Assembly (NCBI GenBank): GCA_965246935.1
Contig: CBDFGC010000006.1
Coordinates: forward strand, 62,001 to 126,000
DNA length: 64,000 bases
Reading direction: 5' to 3'
Origin: JAZKFT01 sp965246935
GTDB lineage: Bacteria; Bacteroidota; Bacteroidia; Chitinophagales; Chitinophagaceae
The notes under the pieces were generated by a model. The model searched no databases. It was not told where the DNA came from and saw only the letters and a list, made by a program, of their open reading frames with translations. Positions 33,825 to 41,631 of this stretch are shown here, piece by piece (within the stretch, counting starts at the first letter, position 1; each line of letters starts with the position of its first letter). Both the position numbers and the translations under genes were made by a program.

Positions 33825-34364
33825 TTATACTACTTTGTTTACCGGTACACATCCGTGAAAACGGCCTGGCACCAGTTCGTATTTATTAATTTTCGTCATT
33901 ACGTATTGCGATTGCGAATAGCCCATGACGGTCAGCTTCCGGGTGGTTAGCAGAAAATACTGTATGGCTTTTTCCGGAGCAGTAGCGGCTGTTAAATCAG
34001 TAAACAGTGCCGGTCTTTTTTCGGTATCGATATCAGTCAGCTTTTTACCGGATGTTTTTTTCAAATATGCATTCAATTGTTTCAGGCCGGCCATAAATGT
34101 CGACTGATCCTGGGGCACAAAGCAATCATCCATCATTTTTAATACAAACTGGTGCACATTCAAATCCTTTGCACCAGGCGTATCGGTAGCAGGAATAATG
34201 GTATCTACCACAGCACTCAAAAGTGCTTCTTCGTCACTATTGATGGCTATGTGTTTAAGCTGCACGGAAGCCTTGCTATCCTGCTGCACACAGGAAGGCA
34301 ACAACACCAATCCTCCTGCAACGATCATGATTTCTTTTATCCAAAACCGGCGGTTCATTATCAT
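33825..34364 (-). CDS. Gluconate 2-dehydrogenase subunit 3-like small subunit
   Basis: 179 residues (a second ATG two codons in is equally possible). The N-terminus has a twin-arginine-like NRRFWIKEIMIVAGG followed by a lipobox-like LLPSC, so the complex is probably anchored at the periplasmic face. The mature part (DEEALLSAVVDTIIPATDTP, then LNVHQFVLKMMDDCF) is the gluconate_2-dh3 family that escorts GMC flavoproteins. It is first in the operon. Together the three genes suggest oxidation of a glycoside to a 3-keto sugar with subsequent processing; the substrate is unknown. Confidence 0.9.
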   Translation of the reverse strand: MIMNRRFWIKEIMIVAGGLVLLPSCVQQDSKASVQLKHIAINSDEEALLSAVVDTIIPATDTPGAKDLNVHQFVLKMMDDCFVPQDQSTFMAGLKQLNAYLKKTSGKKLTDIDTEKRPALFTDLTAATAPEKAIQYFLLTTRKLTVMGYSQSQYVMTKINKYELVPGRFHGCVPVNKVV

Positions 34365-34428
34365 TATTTTTTCAAGGACATTTGTAAGCGTTAATCAAAT
34401 GATGGCAGCCCGTAAATTAATTATCTTA

Positions 34429-34641
34429 TCAGCATAACCGCTCTTTTTTTGAAAACTTTTTCCCGTTATCATCTTTGCCTCTGTGCCAGGTACAGGTATG
34501 CACCTGGCAATAGTTCACCGGAACTACATTACTATTCCAGCCTTTATTGATTTGCGAAGTGGTAAATATAGCCTGCCCATAGCGGGTGTAAACGGTAAAA
34601 TAATCCAGTTTTGTTACTTCTATTAAAATGGTTTTCAGCAT
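34429..34641 (-). CDS. Small hypothetical protein (uncertain)
   Basis: A 70-codon frame with an ATG start (MLKTILIEVTKLDYFTVYTR) and a Lys-rich end. No recognisable family, no signal peptide. It lies in a 750-base stretch between the sugar-oxidation operon and the lipoprotein gene. It may be a real small protein or chance. Confidence 0.3.
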   Translation of the reverse strand: MLKTILIEVTKLDYFTVYTRYGQAIFTTSQINKGWNSNVVPVNYCQVHTCTWHRGKDDNGKKFSKKERLC

Positions 34642-34717
34642 ATCGTTCTTCTATCTCCGTTTGGCGTAAAGCCTGCAGGCACTAAAATAGCAGGGCCACT
34701 TTTGAATATGGTTATTT

Positions 34718-34900
34718 TTACATCATCGGTAGCAGCGCAGCCTTCTGTTTTTGTTCCATCAGTTTTTTAAGTGCATAGTACATTTCTAGTACAATTAAAT
34801 GGTTGAAAAGGACTACAGGCCACCTGATATCCGCAACAAATGATGAGCTGTTACTGTTTTTGATATTTATATAGTATTGCTGCCATTCTACTGTGGCTTT
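34718..34900 (-). pseudogene. Possible gene remnant (no start codon)
   Basis: A minus-strand frame without a proper start reads VEWQQYYINIKNSNSSSFVA, then DIRWPVVLFNHLIVLEMYYA and LKKLMEQKQKAALLPMM. Upstream, protein-like text continues in another frame (HYNQIKEADSKKPQ). This is compatible with a frameshifted gene but short enough to be chance. The flanking bases (34642-34717, 34901-35112) show nothing else. Confidence 0.3.
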
Positions 34901-35112
34901 TTACTATCCGCTTCTTTTATCTGATTATAATGCCTTAATTACCGGCTATTTGATAATGCGTTGTTGAGCAGAAGGAAGATAAAGTGCACCAGAAAGTGTT
35001 AACATTATTGTAACGAACGCTATATTTGGCTGAAAATATAATTGCCTGCTGAAAATATTCATTGCTGTTATATTTATATCCTTGCCCTGTCATCAATCAA
35101 AAACAAACAATA

Positions 35113-35547
35113 ATGAAAAAGGCTTTCTTACCACTAATGGCTATCGTTCTGCTGATTTCCTGCAAATCATCGGACAGTAAAATTGAGGCGATGTCCAACC
35201 GTACCTGCGACTGCTTAGGAACAGTAACCAGCAGCATGTCGGAGGACACAAAAACGCTGATGGTAAAAGCAGCTTCCGAAGCGGACCCGGAAACAGGTAT
35301 AAAAAATGCACTGGAAGCTTTGCCGAATGACAAAAAAATGGCAGTAGCCACCGACCTGATGAAGCTGGCCCAATTACAGGACCCTTCCTCAGAAGTAGGC
35401 AAATGCATGAAGAAGGCGGATGACGACTACAAGGTTATGGAAACCGAAAAGAAGGAAGTAATGGAAAAAGTAATTAAACTAATGGAATCAAAAAAAGGAT
35501 GTGAAATAAGTGCCGCTATTGCCAAAATGGGCCTGAAAAAAATGTAA
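35113..35547 (+). CDS. Small lipoprotein of unknown function
   Basis: 144 residues from ATG 35113, selected because it opens the lipoprotein signal MKKAFLPLMAIVLLISC (Cys 17 as lipidation site). The mature part is helical, with CDCLGTVTSSMSEDTKTLM and conserved-looking CMKKADDDYKVMETEKKEV, and ends in GCEISAAIAKMGLKKM. Similar small Cys-containing helical lipoproteins are common in Bacteroidota. A strong terminator follows. Confidence 0.8.
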   Translation: MKKAFLPLMAIVLLISCKSSDSKIEAMSNRTCDCLGTVTSSMSEDTKTLMVKAASEADPETGIKNALEALPNDKKMAVATDLMKLAQLQDPSSEVGKCMKKADDDYKVMETEKKEVMEKVIKLMESKKGCEISAAIAKMGLKKM

Positions 35548-35594
35548 ATACGGGTACTTTTTAAATCACTTTCTATTTATTCCCACAGGTACAG

Positions 35595-35627
35595 GCAGGT
35601 GTAACAAAGCGTTACGCCTGCTTTTTT
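35595..35627 (+). terminator. Rho-independent terminator
   Basis: 11-bp stem GCAGGTGTAAC / GTTACGCCTGC (one G-T pair), 5-base loop, six T residues. Confidence 0.85.
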
Positions 35628-35689
35628 AGTTGTTGTAATAAGTAATCTATTATCGGCAGTGCATTGCCGGCAGTTCTTTGTTCCGGGGC

Positions 35690-36067
35690 TTATTTTGCGT
35701 TTTCATCAACCTGGAAAATTCCAAACACATTATTGTCCAGGTCAATAAAATAGCCTTGCCAACATCTGCCAGGGATTGCAAACTTAGGCATGGCTATTTG
35801 GCCACCGTTTTGTAAAATAAGTTCGGATAGCTTGTCAAAGTTTTCAACCTGCACAGAACAGGTAAAAGCATTTGTTCCACATGCTGCCGGCGGTACTTTT
35901 GCCGGTCGTTTTAAAAGTCCGCCATTCATACTATTTGTTTCTATGCGATAATACTCAACAGGAACAAACGCTTCCCTGATAAATTTCCATCCAAAAACAG
36001 ATTCATAAAATTTAGCATCTCTGCCCGGGTCGGAAGACTGAATTTCAAAGTAACCAATTGTATTCAT
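35690..36067 (-). CDS. VOC-superfamily (glyoxalase-like) protein
   Basis: 125 residues with the beta-alpha-beta-beta-beta pattern of vicinal-oxygen-chelate proteins: IGYFEIQSSDPGRDAKFYES, VFGWKF, a middle VQVENFDKLSELILQNGG and the C-terminal YFIDLDNNVFGIFQ. It resembles the single-domain proteins often annotated as glyoxalase or bleomycin-resistance-like; substrate unknown. The gene stands alone, convergent with the lipoprotein gene and divergent from the IS110 transposase. Confidence 0.88.
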   Translation of the reverse strand: MNTIGYFEIQSSDPGRDAKFYESVFGWKFIREAFVPVEYYRIETNSMNGGLLKRPAKVPPAACGTNAFTCSVQVENFDKLSELILQNGGQIAMPKFAIPGRCWQGYFIDLDNNVFGIFQVDENAK

Positions 36068-36158
36068 ATTGATTATTAGGTGAGAATTGCTACGTTGGGG
36101 TTATGTACAGCATGTGCTGTTTAATACACTATCAACTACATTATTGGAGCTTTTGAAT

Positions 36159-36200
36159 CCCGGTTTGTGAAGCCACCAATAGTGTTCGGAAGAATGTTTA
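36159..36200 (+). repeat. Left inverted-repeat arm
   Basis: Imperfect inverted partner of 38097-38139; see the enclosing element. Confidence 0.6.
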
Positions 36201-36428
36201 TTAGCCCTTATATGTTTGTTTTTTAAATTTAGGGGGCATAAAAAATCAAAAAGAAGCGTGTCTTAATCAACTTTGAGGCAAGGAAGAAAAAGCCCATGGT
36301 AATGAATACCGGCTTTCAGTTTTTTCTCCTTCAAGTTGCGCCTGTGGTATAACCTGGCAATCAATGCCGCATATTTATAAGGCAAGGCGATGCTTGATTT
36401 TTTATAACGCTATTTAAATGAAATTACA

Positions 36429-37853
36429 TTGACAACAAAGGGGTATCTGGGAATTGATGTAAGTAAGGGCTATGCAGATTTTATGCTGCTGGACAGGGAC
36501 TGCCAGGTGCAGGAAGAACTGTTCCAGTTAAGCGATACGGCAGCCGGCCACCGGGAACTAAAAAAAATAATTGACCTATGGCAAAAACAGGGGTTGGCAG
36601 AACTGTATTGTGGCGTGGAAAGCACCGGTGGTTATGAGAACAACTGGCATTCGATGCTCAAAGGTATTGAAAGCAGCAGTGGCAGCGGCTTGTGGGTAGC
36701 CCGGCTCAATGCCAGAGCAGTAAAGGCAGGCGGGGATGCCTTATTGCGCAGAACGATAACGGATGGCGTCAGCGCTGTTACGATTGCTTCCTACCTGGCT
36801 AAATATCCTGAAAAAGTGGACTATGGTAAGAGGGCTAAACCAACCGATGAACAACACCAGGCGGGCCGTCAGTTTATCACTGGCATCCGCATGTGGACCA
36901 AACAAAAAGTACAGCTTAGCAATCAGTTAGAGAAGCTGTTGTATCAAAATCTGTCGCCGCTGTTGGTGTATTGCCGAAACGGCCTGCCGGGCTGGTTGTT
37001 ACGGATGCTGGTAAAATATAGTTCTGCCGAGGCCATTGTGCATGCCGGGGCGGCTAAACTGGAAAAGATAAAGGGCATCAGTGCGGAAAAATCAGCGGCC
37101 ATTATGAAGAAGTTCACAGACCATCAGCCGGTGCAACCACCGGCCAAAGCACTGACACATCTCATTAGCATAACAGCCACAGAAGTACTGCACCAGCAAT
37201 CCCTTATCGATACCGGTAAAGATTATCTGGGTGAGCTATATCAGCAGGATGCAGGTGTAAAACTGCTGGTAGCTATAAAGGGTATCGGGCTGGACAGTGC
37301 GGTAGCCATTATACTGCAAATAGAGGATGTGGCTCGTTTTGAGAGTGCCAAAAAGTTAGCATCTTATTTTGGGGTTCATCCCTGCTTTAAACAAAGCGGC
37401 GACGGGATGTGGGGCAATCACATCAGCAAACAAGGCAGAGGAGATTTACGGGCCGTGTTATATATGGTGGGCATGTCAGCGGTAAGATATAACCCGATGT
37501 TTACTACGCTATACGCCCGTTTCAGAGCCAAAGGCATGAAACATAAGCAAGCCATGGGAGTGGTGATGCATAAGCTGCTGCGGGTGATTTATGGGGTACT
37601 GAAATCGGGTAAGCCTTTTGATGAACAAACGGAAGAAAAACACCGGCAGCAGGCTGCACAAAAACAGGCAGTTAAAAAAGAAGAAACGCAAAAAGCGAAA
37701 CAAACCGCAGAACAAAAGAAACACCGTTTTGAGACAATTGCAGAGACTGCACCGGTGTCCGGCAGAAACCTGAAGGCAAGAAAAAAACAGTTGGCGTCCC
37801 AAACTTCCATAGAAGCAAATGCGGGCTTACCAACTGGGAAAGCAAACATATAA
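36429..37853 (+). CDS. IS110-family transposase
   Basis: 474 residues from TTG 36429 (no ATG in frame nearby). The N-terminal DEDD nuclease domain is marked by LGIDVSKGYADFMLLD, YCGVESTGGYENNW and LLRRTITDGVSA. The C-terminal transposase_20 domain has LLVAIKGIGLDSAVAIILQ, LASYFGVHPCFKQSGDGMWG and ISKQGRGDLRAVLYMVG, including the catalytic Ser region. A Lys/Gln-rich tail of about 70 residues follows. IS110 enzymes of this type use a bridge RNA encoded in the non-coding flank. The 360-base stretch 36068-36428 upstream, which has no gene, would be the place for it. Confidence 0.92.
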   Translation: MTTKGYLGIDVSKGYADFMLLDRDCQVQEELFQLSDTAAGHRELKKIIDLWQKQGLAELYCGVESTGGYENNWHSMLKGIESSSGSGLWVARLNARAVKAGGDALLRRTITDGVSAVTIASYLAKYPEKVDYGKRAKPTDEQHQAGRQFITGIRMWTKQKVQLSNQLEKLLYQNLSPLLVYCRNGLPGWLLRMLVKYSSAEAIVHAGAAKLEKIKGISAEKSAAIMKKFTDHQPVQPPAKALTHLISITATEVLHQQSLIDTGKDYLGELYQQDAGVKLLVAIKGIGLDSAVAIILQIEDVARFESAKKLASYFGVHPCFKQSGDGMWGNHISKQGRGDLRAVLYMVGMSAVRYNPMFTTLYARFRAKGMKHKQAMGVVMHKLLRVIYGVLKSGKPFDEQTEEKHRQQAAQKQAVKKEETQKAKQTAEQKKHRFETIAETAPVSGRNLKARKKQLASQTSIEANAGLPTGKANI

Positions 37854-37890
37854 AAATGTTTGCAACTTAATTTGGAATTGAACGGTATAA

Positions 37891-38080
37891 CTGAAAGGGC
37901 GGTATAGCTTAGCGTAGGGTGCAGCCCTACGTTGAGTAGTATATCATTTTAATTTCTCAAGCCCTGAAAGGGCGGCATAAAATCATACCATTATTTTGCC
38001 CCTTCAGGACTTAATAACATTTTGCTATTCTCAATTCGTAGGGCTGTACCCTACGTTAAGTTATTTCGCCCTTGCAGGGC
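37891..38080. repeat. Inverted pair of REP-like palindromes (BIME-like)
   Basis: CGTAGGGTGCAGCCCTACG at 37913-37931 and CGTAGGGCTGTACCCTACG at 38037-38055 are inverted copies. Each is itself a palindrome and is flanked by CTGAAAGGGCGG-type units (37891, 37960, 38067). The same unit occurs at 17.7 kb. Confidence 0.7.
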
Positions 38081-38096
38081 TTTTTATAATGCGTTC

Positions 38097-38139
38097 TAAA
38101 ACTTCTTCCGAACAGCATTGGTGAAGCCACAAACCAGGG
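38097..38139 (-). repeat. Right inverted-repeat arm
   Basis: Contains TTCTTCCGAACA, GTGAAGCCAC and AAACCAGGG; inverted partner of 36159-36200. Confidence 0.6.
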
Positions 38140-38213
38140 CGGTCTCTAAACCTAACTGACAATATAATTTAATGATGATGCAAATTTATCATTTTGTTTT
38201 TTACAACAATGGC

Positions 38214-38522
38214 CTACAGTTCAGCTTGCCGCATAGGCATTGCGTCAATAACATCAAATATTTTTGTATGGGTAAGCCTACTGTCGGATCTTAATTTTTC
38301 GCCACCATCTTTACCAATCAAAATAAGTGTAAAAGGTTTTGCAGCATCAACCCGGTATTTTTTTGCTTCGGCTGTAGCCACATCTACCGGTAACGTATAA
38401 ATGACCATATCCCGTTCTGTTATACCCTTGTTATCCTTTTCCAGTTCGGAAAGTTGTTTGTTTTTAAGTGTTACCCCATCCTGATTGTAAAAAATAAGTA
38501 AATCCCTTTTGCCAGGATACAT
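38214..38522 (-). CDS. DUF4174-like protein, lacking the usual signal peptide
   Basis: 102 residues beginning MYPGKRDLLIFYNQDGVTLK; the thioredoxin-like DUF4174 pattern continues with NKGITERDMVIYTLPVDV and FTLILIGKDGGEKLRSDSRL. Family members usually have an N-terminal export signal. Here an in-frame TAA only five codons upstream of the ATG removes that possibility, and repeat DNA begins soon after. It is either a cytoplasmic variant or a gene whose 5' end was replaced. Confidence 0.65.
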   Translation of the reverse strand: MYPGKRDLLIFYNQDGVTLKNKQLSELEKDNKGITERDMVIYTLPVDVATAEAKKYRVDAAKPFTLILIGKDGGEKLRSDSRLTHTKIFDVIDAMPMRQAEL

Positions 38523-38700
38523 GAGTAAGAAAAGTTATCAAAATAACTTGAACATTTCATCAATCTGGCCTGGTCGCCTCCAAACCTCCCGACCTATCGG
38601 TACGGGACAGGCGCTAAAGGGGGCTTTTGGACACTTTCAAACTTCATAGGAACTTCAAAATACTCGTAGTTATCACTAATTTTTCAGGTAAAAACGAGTT
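38523..38700. other. Spacer with repeat-like GC-rich stretch
   Basis: Holds a GC-rich stretch around 38575-38630 that looks like decayed repeat DNA; no gene. Together with the palindromic element and bases 38931-39122 this forms a 600-base gene-free region. Confidence 0.4.
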
Positions 38701-38930
38701 CCCCTTTAGGGCAATGTCATTAAGTGAAGGATTGTAGTATCAGTTATGCGCCGTAGGTGCAACCTGTTTGTAGAAGATAGAAATCAATGATGTTGGTGCA
38801 TGCCACGTAGTGGCTACCTGATCAGAGAAGAGGGGTAGCCACTACGTGGCAATGATTCCCTTTGCCTCTTTGTTTGCTACAAACAGAAAGCCCCGATGGG
38901 GCTTATCTTAATGACATTGCCCTAAAGGGG
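38701..38930. repeat. MITE-like nested palindrome with perfect 24-bp terminal inverted repeats
   Basis: The outer repeats 38701-38724 and 38907-38930 are perfect 24-mers (starting CCCCTTTAGGGC). Inside, CTGTTTGTAG (38764) pairs with CTACAAACAG (38877), and GCCACGTAGTGGCTACC (38802-38818) pairs with 38834-38850. Two side hairpins, GCGCC-GTA-GGTGC and AAGCCCC-GAT-GGGGCTT, branch off. The whole 230 bases can fold into one long branched structure and encodes no protein. Confidence 0.75.
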
Positions 38931-39122
38931 TTAGGGGCAACCAACGCCGAATAAAATTCTGCTTCAATTGTACAAGTTATTTTGACCACTTTACTAAGAG
39001 AAACAGGTGGAGGAATATTGTTTTCATACTGGTGACAATTGTACAATAAATTTCCGGGAAGAGCGCCTTGCTGTTTCAGCACCGTAAACAAAATACAAAG
39101 CCCCCTTGCCTAACGAACAGGA

Positions 39123-39707
39123 TTACTTTTTCATGCCATCCTGAATACCCTGTATCATTTGCAGATGATGCTTCAGCACAGGTAATGTTTTAGCAGCCAG
39201 GGCTTTAATGTCCGGATCTTTCGCTTTGTCTGCTGCTTTTTCAAATTGCTCAATATCTTCCTTGTGATCATCCACCATCAGGCTTACATAATCTTTATCG
39301 AAATCTTTGCCCGTTTCCTGCTGTAACTTTTGAATATGTTCCATGGCCTCCTTACCGGGTTCGGCAGGAACTACAATGTTCTTTTGTTTGGCAAGTGCCA
39401 TTAATTCATTATTCGCTTTTGTATGATCGGATACCATCATTTGCCCAAATTGTTTTACCGCTGTGCTGGTAGCTTGTTTTTGGGCAAGCTGGCCCAATTG
39501 CACTTCCAGCATACCACCGCTGGCTGCTTCCACCATAAAATCTTTATCAAAATCAAGGCTATCGGTATTATTACCTAAAATCGTAGGGGAGCTATCCCGG
39601 TCGTTATTTTGCCTTTCTGCCGTTTTTACGCTATCGGGTTGTTTATCATTATTGCAGGCAATGGCAAGTAAAGCGGTTGCTAAAAACAGCACAACTATCT
39701 TTTTCAT
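39123..39707 (-). CDS. DUF4142 lipoprotein
   Basis: 194 residues from the ATG at 39707, chosen because it opens the lipoprotein signal MKKIVVLFLATALLAIAC (Cys 18); the longer frame adds a non-signal tail. The helical DUF4142 domain follows: DFMVEAASGGMLEVQLGQLA, KQFGQMMVSDHTKANNELMA, KDYVSLMVDDHKEDIEQFE and a final LPVLKHHLQMIQGI. These ferritin-like-fold periplasmic proteins are of unknown role, often stress-linked. It stands alone. Confidence 0.88.
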   Translation of the reverse strand: MKKIVVLFLATALLAIACNNDKQPDSVKTAERQNNDRDSSPTILGNNTDSLDFDKDFMVEAASGGMLEVQLGQLAQKQATSTAVKQFGQMMVSDHTKANNELMALAKQKNIVVPAEPGKEAMEHIQKLQQETGKDFDKDYVSLMVDDHKEDIEQFEKAADKAKDPDIKALAAKTLPVLKHHLQMIQGIQDGMKK

Positions 39708-39901
39708 GATTATTTTTTTTATATTGTTGAAAACTGGAAAAGTTCTTTCAATAACTGTGCAATAAAAATGTTGGCGAGGGGAATAAACCCTTTTTGAGCA
39801 ATTATCTTTAACCCGGATGAGGCAAAAAGTAAATGGCATTCCTGTAACCTTGCTCAATATACTCCGGCTTGTTTATTATAGGGTATTTCATTCTACAAAA
39901 A

Positions 39902-40072
39902 ATGCATATCCGGTACCGGATGCAAGTTTTGAAAGAGAAAAGAGTAGCCTTTAAAGACAAAATGAAAGCTTTAGACATATACCTGGTGGGCAGGCAGGGC
40001 AAGTTTGAGTATGTGAGTTCGAGTGATGCATTCGAAGCAGCCATTAAAAACAGTGTGCACCTGGAAGGATAG
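39902..40072 (+). CDS. Small hypothetical protein (uncertain)
   Basis: A 56-codon frame from ATG 39902 (open upstream to a TTG at 39869) giving MHIRYRMQVLKEKRVAFKDK, then KALDIYLVGRQGKFEYVSSS and an acidic-basic tail. The composition is protein-like but no family is recognised, and the opposite strand is also open here. It ends 58 bases before the SDR gene on the other strand. Confidence 0.35.
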   Translation: MHIRYRMQVLKEKRVAFKDKMKALDIYLVGRQGKFEYVSSSDAFEAAIKNSVHLEG

Positions 40073-40130
40073 TGTGCCAACTGGCACCGACCTTATTATC
40101 TTGCGTTTCGGTATTTACAACGTCCGGCAT

Positions 40131-40868
40131 TCATATCACCATTCCCCCATCCACCCCAATTACCTGCCCGGTAATATACCCTGCATCCTCACTGCATAAA
40201 AAGGCGGCCAATTTTCCTACATCTTCCGGGGTGCCCATTCTTCGCAACGCTATTGTCTGCCGCATTTTTTCTTTATGGGCTTCATCATATTGGGCTGTCA
40301 TATCGGTAGCCATAAAACCGGGTGCAATGGCATTTACCCGGATGCCCAGCGGGCCTAATTCTTTGGCTAACGTATAGGTCAATCCAACGATGGCGCTTTT
40401 GGTAGCAGCGTAAACTGCCTGGCCGATACTGCCGTTAGTGCCAACGATAGAGCTAATATTTATAATGCAACCTTTCCGCTTGCGCACAAAATGTTTGACG
40501 GCGGCCCGGCTCATGGTAACAACAGTGCGTAGATTGATGCTAAGCTGTGCATCAATGATATCATCCGTAGTGGTCATCAGCGTAGCATTTTGCATAATAC
40601 CGGCATTGTTCACCAGTACATCAATGGCAGCCCCTTGTTGTTTTAAAAAATCAAATACCTGCGTGGTTGCATCCGGCTGGCTCAGGTCAATTGAAAATAT
40701 CCATGATTGTGTTTGATGAGTTTCTATAAGCTGATTGGCCAATTGTTGCAACAGTTCCCTGTTACGGGCCACCAGCACCAGCCGGTAGCCTTTGGCAGCT
40801 AATGCAGTGGCAATGGCTCTGCCCAATCCACGGGAGGCGCCGGTTACAAGTGCTATGGGTGTTTCCAT
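40131..40868 (-). CDS. 3-oxoacyl-ACP reductase-like SDR
   Basis: 245 residues, classical short-chain dehydrogenase. The nucleotide-binding motif is ALVTGASRGLGRAIATAL, the structural VLVNNAGIM follows, and the catalytic set is in INISSIVGTNG (Ser) and YAATKSAIVG (Tyr-xxx-Lys). It ends with the FabG-like DAGYITGQVIGVDGGMVI. Three bases separate it from the acyl carrier protein gene upstream, so reduction of a carrier-bound beta-keto thioester is likely. No ketosynthase is nearby, so the pair may serve a side pathway and not bulk fatty-acid synthesis. Confidence 0.9.
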   Translation of the reverse strand: METPIALVTGASRGLGRAIATALAAKGYRLVLVARNRELLQQLANQLIETHQTQSWIFSIDLSQPDATTQVFDFLKQQGAAIDVLVNNAGIMQNATLMTTTDDIIDAQLSINLRTVVTMSRAAVKHFVRKRKGCIINISSIVGTNGSIGQAVYAATKSAIVGLTYTLAKELGPLGIRVNAIAPGFMATDMTAQYDEAHKEKMRQTIALRRMGTPEDVGKLAAFLCSEDAGYITGQVIGVDGGMVI

Positions 40869-40871
40869 GTA

Positions 40872-41111
40872 TTAAAAATTAATGCCGTGGATACCTAATA
40901 TTTCTTTTGCCTTGCCTACGCTGCTCAGGGCAATTACGTCATCGGTGGTAAGGCTTACATCAAAAGCAGCTTCCAGGTTGGTAATCAGTATCATGTGCGA
41001 AATGGAATCCCAGGCCGGGATGGATTGGTAAGCAAGGTCGTCTGTCATGGCGCTTTTATCAATCATCAGGGCATCGGCAAAAGCATCGGTCAATTGTTCC
41101 TGTGTAGTCAT
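40872..41111 (-). CDS. Acyl carrier protein
   Basis: 79 residues from the ATG at 41111; a longer frame starting at 41159 adds 16 residues (MRQQQFTIGLPPEYQP) that carrier proteins usually lack. The phosphopantetheine site is the Ser in AWDSISHMILITNLE; DSI replaces the usual DSL. Helices FADALMIDKSAMTDDLAY and LTTDDVIALSSVGKAKEIL complete the fold. It is first in a two-gene operon with the SDR. Confidence 0.87.
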   Translation of the reverse strand: MTTQEQLTDAFADALMIDKSAMTDDLAYQSIPAWDSISHMILITNLEAAFDVSLTTDDVIALSSVGKAKEILGIHGINF

Positions 41112-41228
41112 GGGTTGGTATTCAGGCGGCAAACCTATCGTAAATTGTTGCTGCCGCAAACAGAACTGTATTTCAAATGATCGCTCTTCCTGCCGGATTA
41201 GAGTTCGGAACCATTTATCTTGTGCGAT

Positions 41229-41399
41229 TAGGCGCAGGACTCTGTCCTGTGCCCTGCCGTTACTCTTAATTGAAATTGATGCATGTTGCAGGTATATTTG
41301 GTAATGGCTAACTATTCAGGCAATTGCAGGGTATTAAGCATATTTTGTTAATGATTTTAAATAAGTAACGCATAGACACAGGACAGAGTCCTGCGCCTA
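41229..41399. repeat. Inverted pair of 23-bp palindromic repeats
   Basis: TAGGCGCAGGACTCTGTCC... at 41229-41251 recurs perfectly inverted at 41377-41399; each arm is itself a hairpin (CAGGAC/GTCCTG). The 125 bases between have no gene. The remaining bases to 41631 are an AT-rich spacer with nothing recognisable. Confidence 0.7.
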
Positions 41400-41631
41400 C
41401 AAAGTTCAACATCTACGCAGTTGTAAAAGCATAGAATGATACCGTTTGCTATAAACATTCAAGTGCTACAGACTTGTTCTCATATTTAAAACACTTATGG
41501 GCCGGCGAATTCGTATAGCCGTTTTAAATTTCCGGATTGTTTCTATATTCCCGGAGTTCTTTATTAAAAAACAATAAGTTTTCGGAATAAAGTCTACGGC
41601 ACAACTTTAAACCAATCGTTACCTAACAACC

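Larger units (their letters stand above)
36159..38139 (+). mobile_element. Interval with IS110 transposase flanked by about 42-bp imperfect inverted repeats
   Basis: Left arm 36159-36200 and right arm 38097-38139 are inverted copies (GGTTTGTG, CACCAAT, TGTTCGGAAGAA blocks shared). An exception is the 10-base core GTGAAGCCAC, which has the same orientation in both. Inside are the transposase gene and a set of REP-like palindromes. IS110 elements themselves lack long terminal repeats, so the arms probably belong to the target or to a second element. Confidence 0.45.

Noticed and set aside
36068..36428. Definite bridge RNA gene upstream of the IS110 transposase
   Set aside because: The place fits, but no structure could be established by eye, so it is left as a hypothesis in the findings.
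39808..40080. 90-codon minus-strand frame before the DUF4142 gene
   Set aside because: Translation is Cys/Tyr/Arg-rich with no start context, and the opposite frame is more protein-like.
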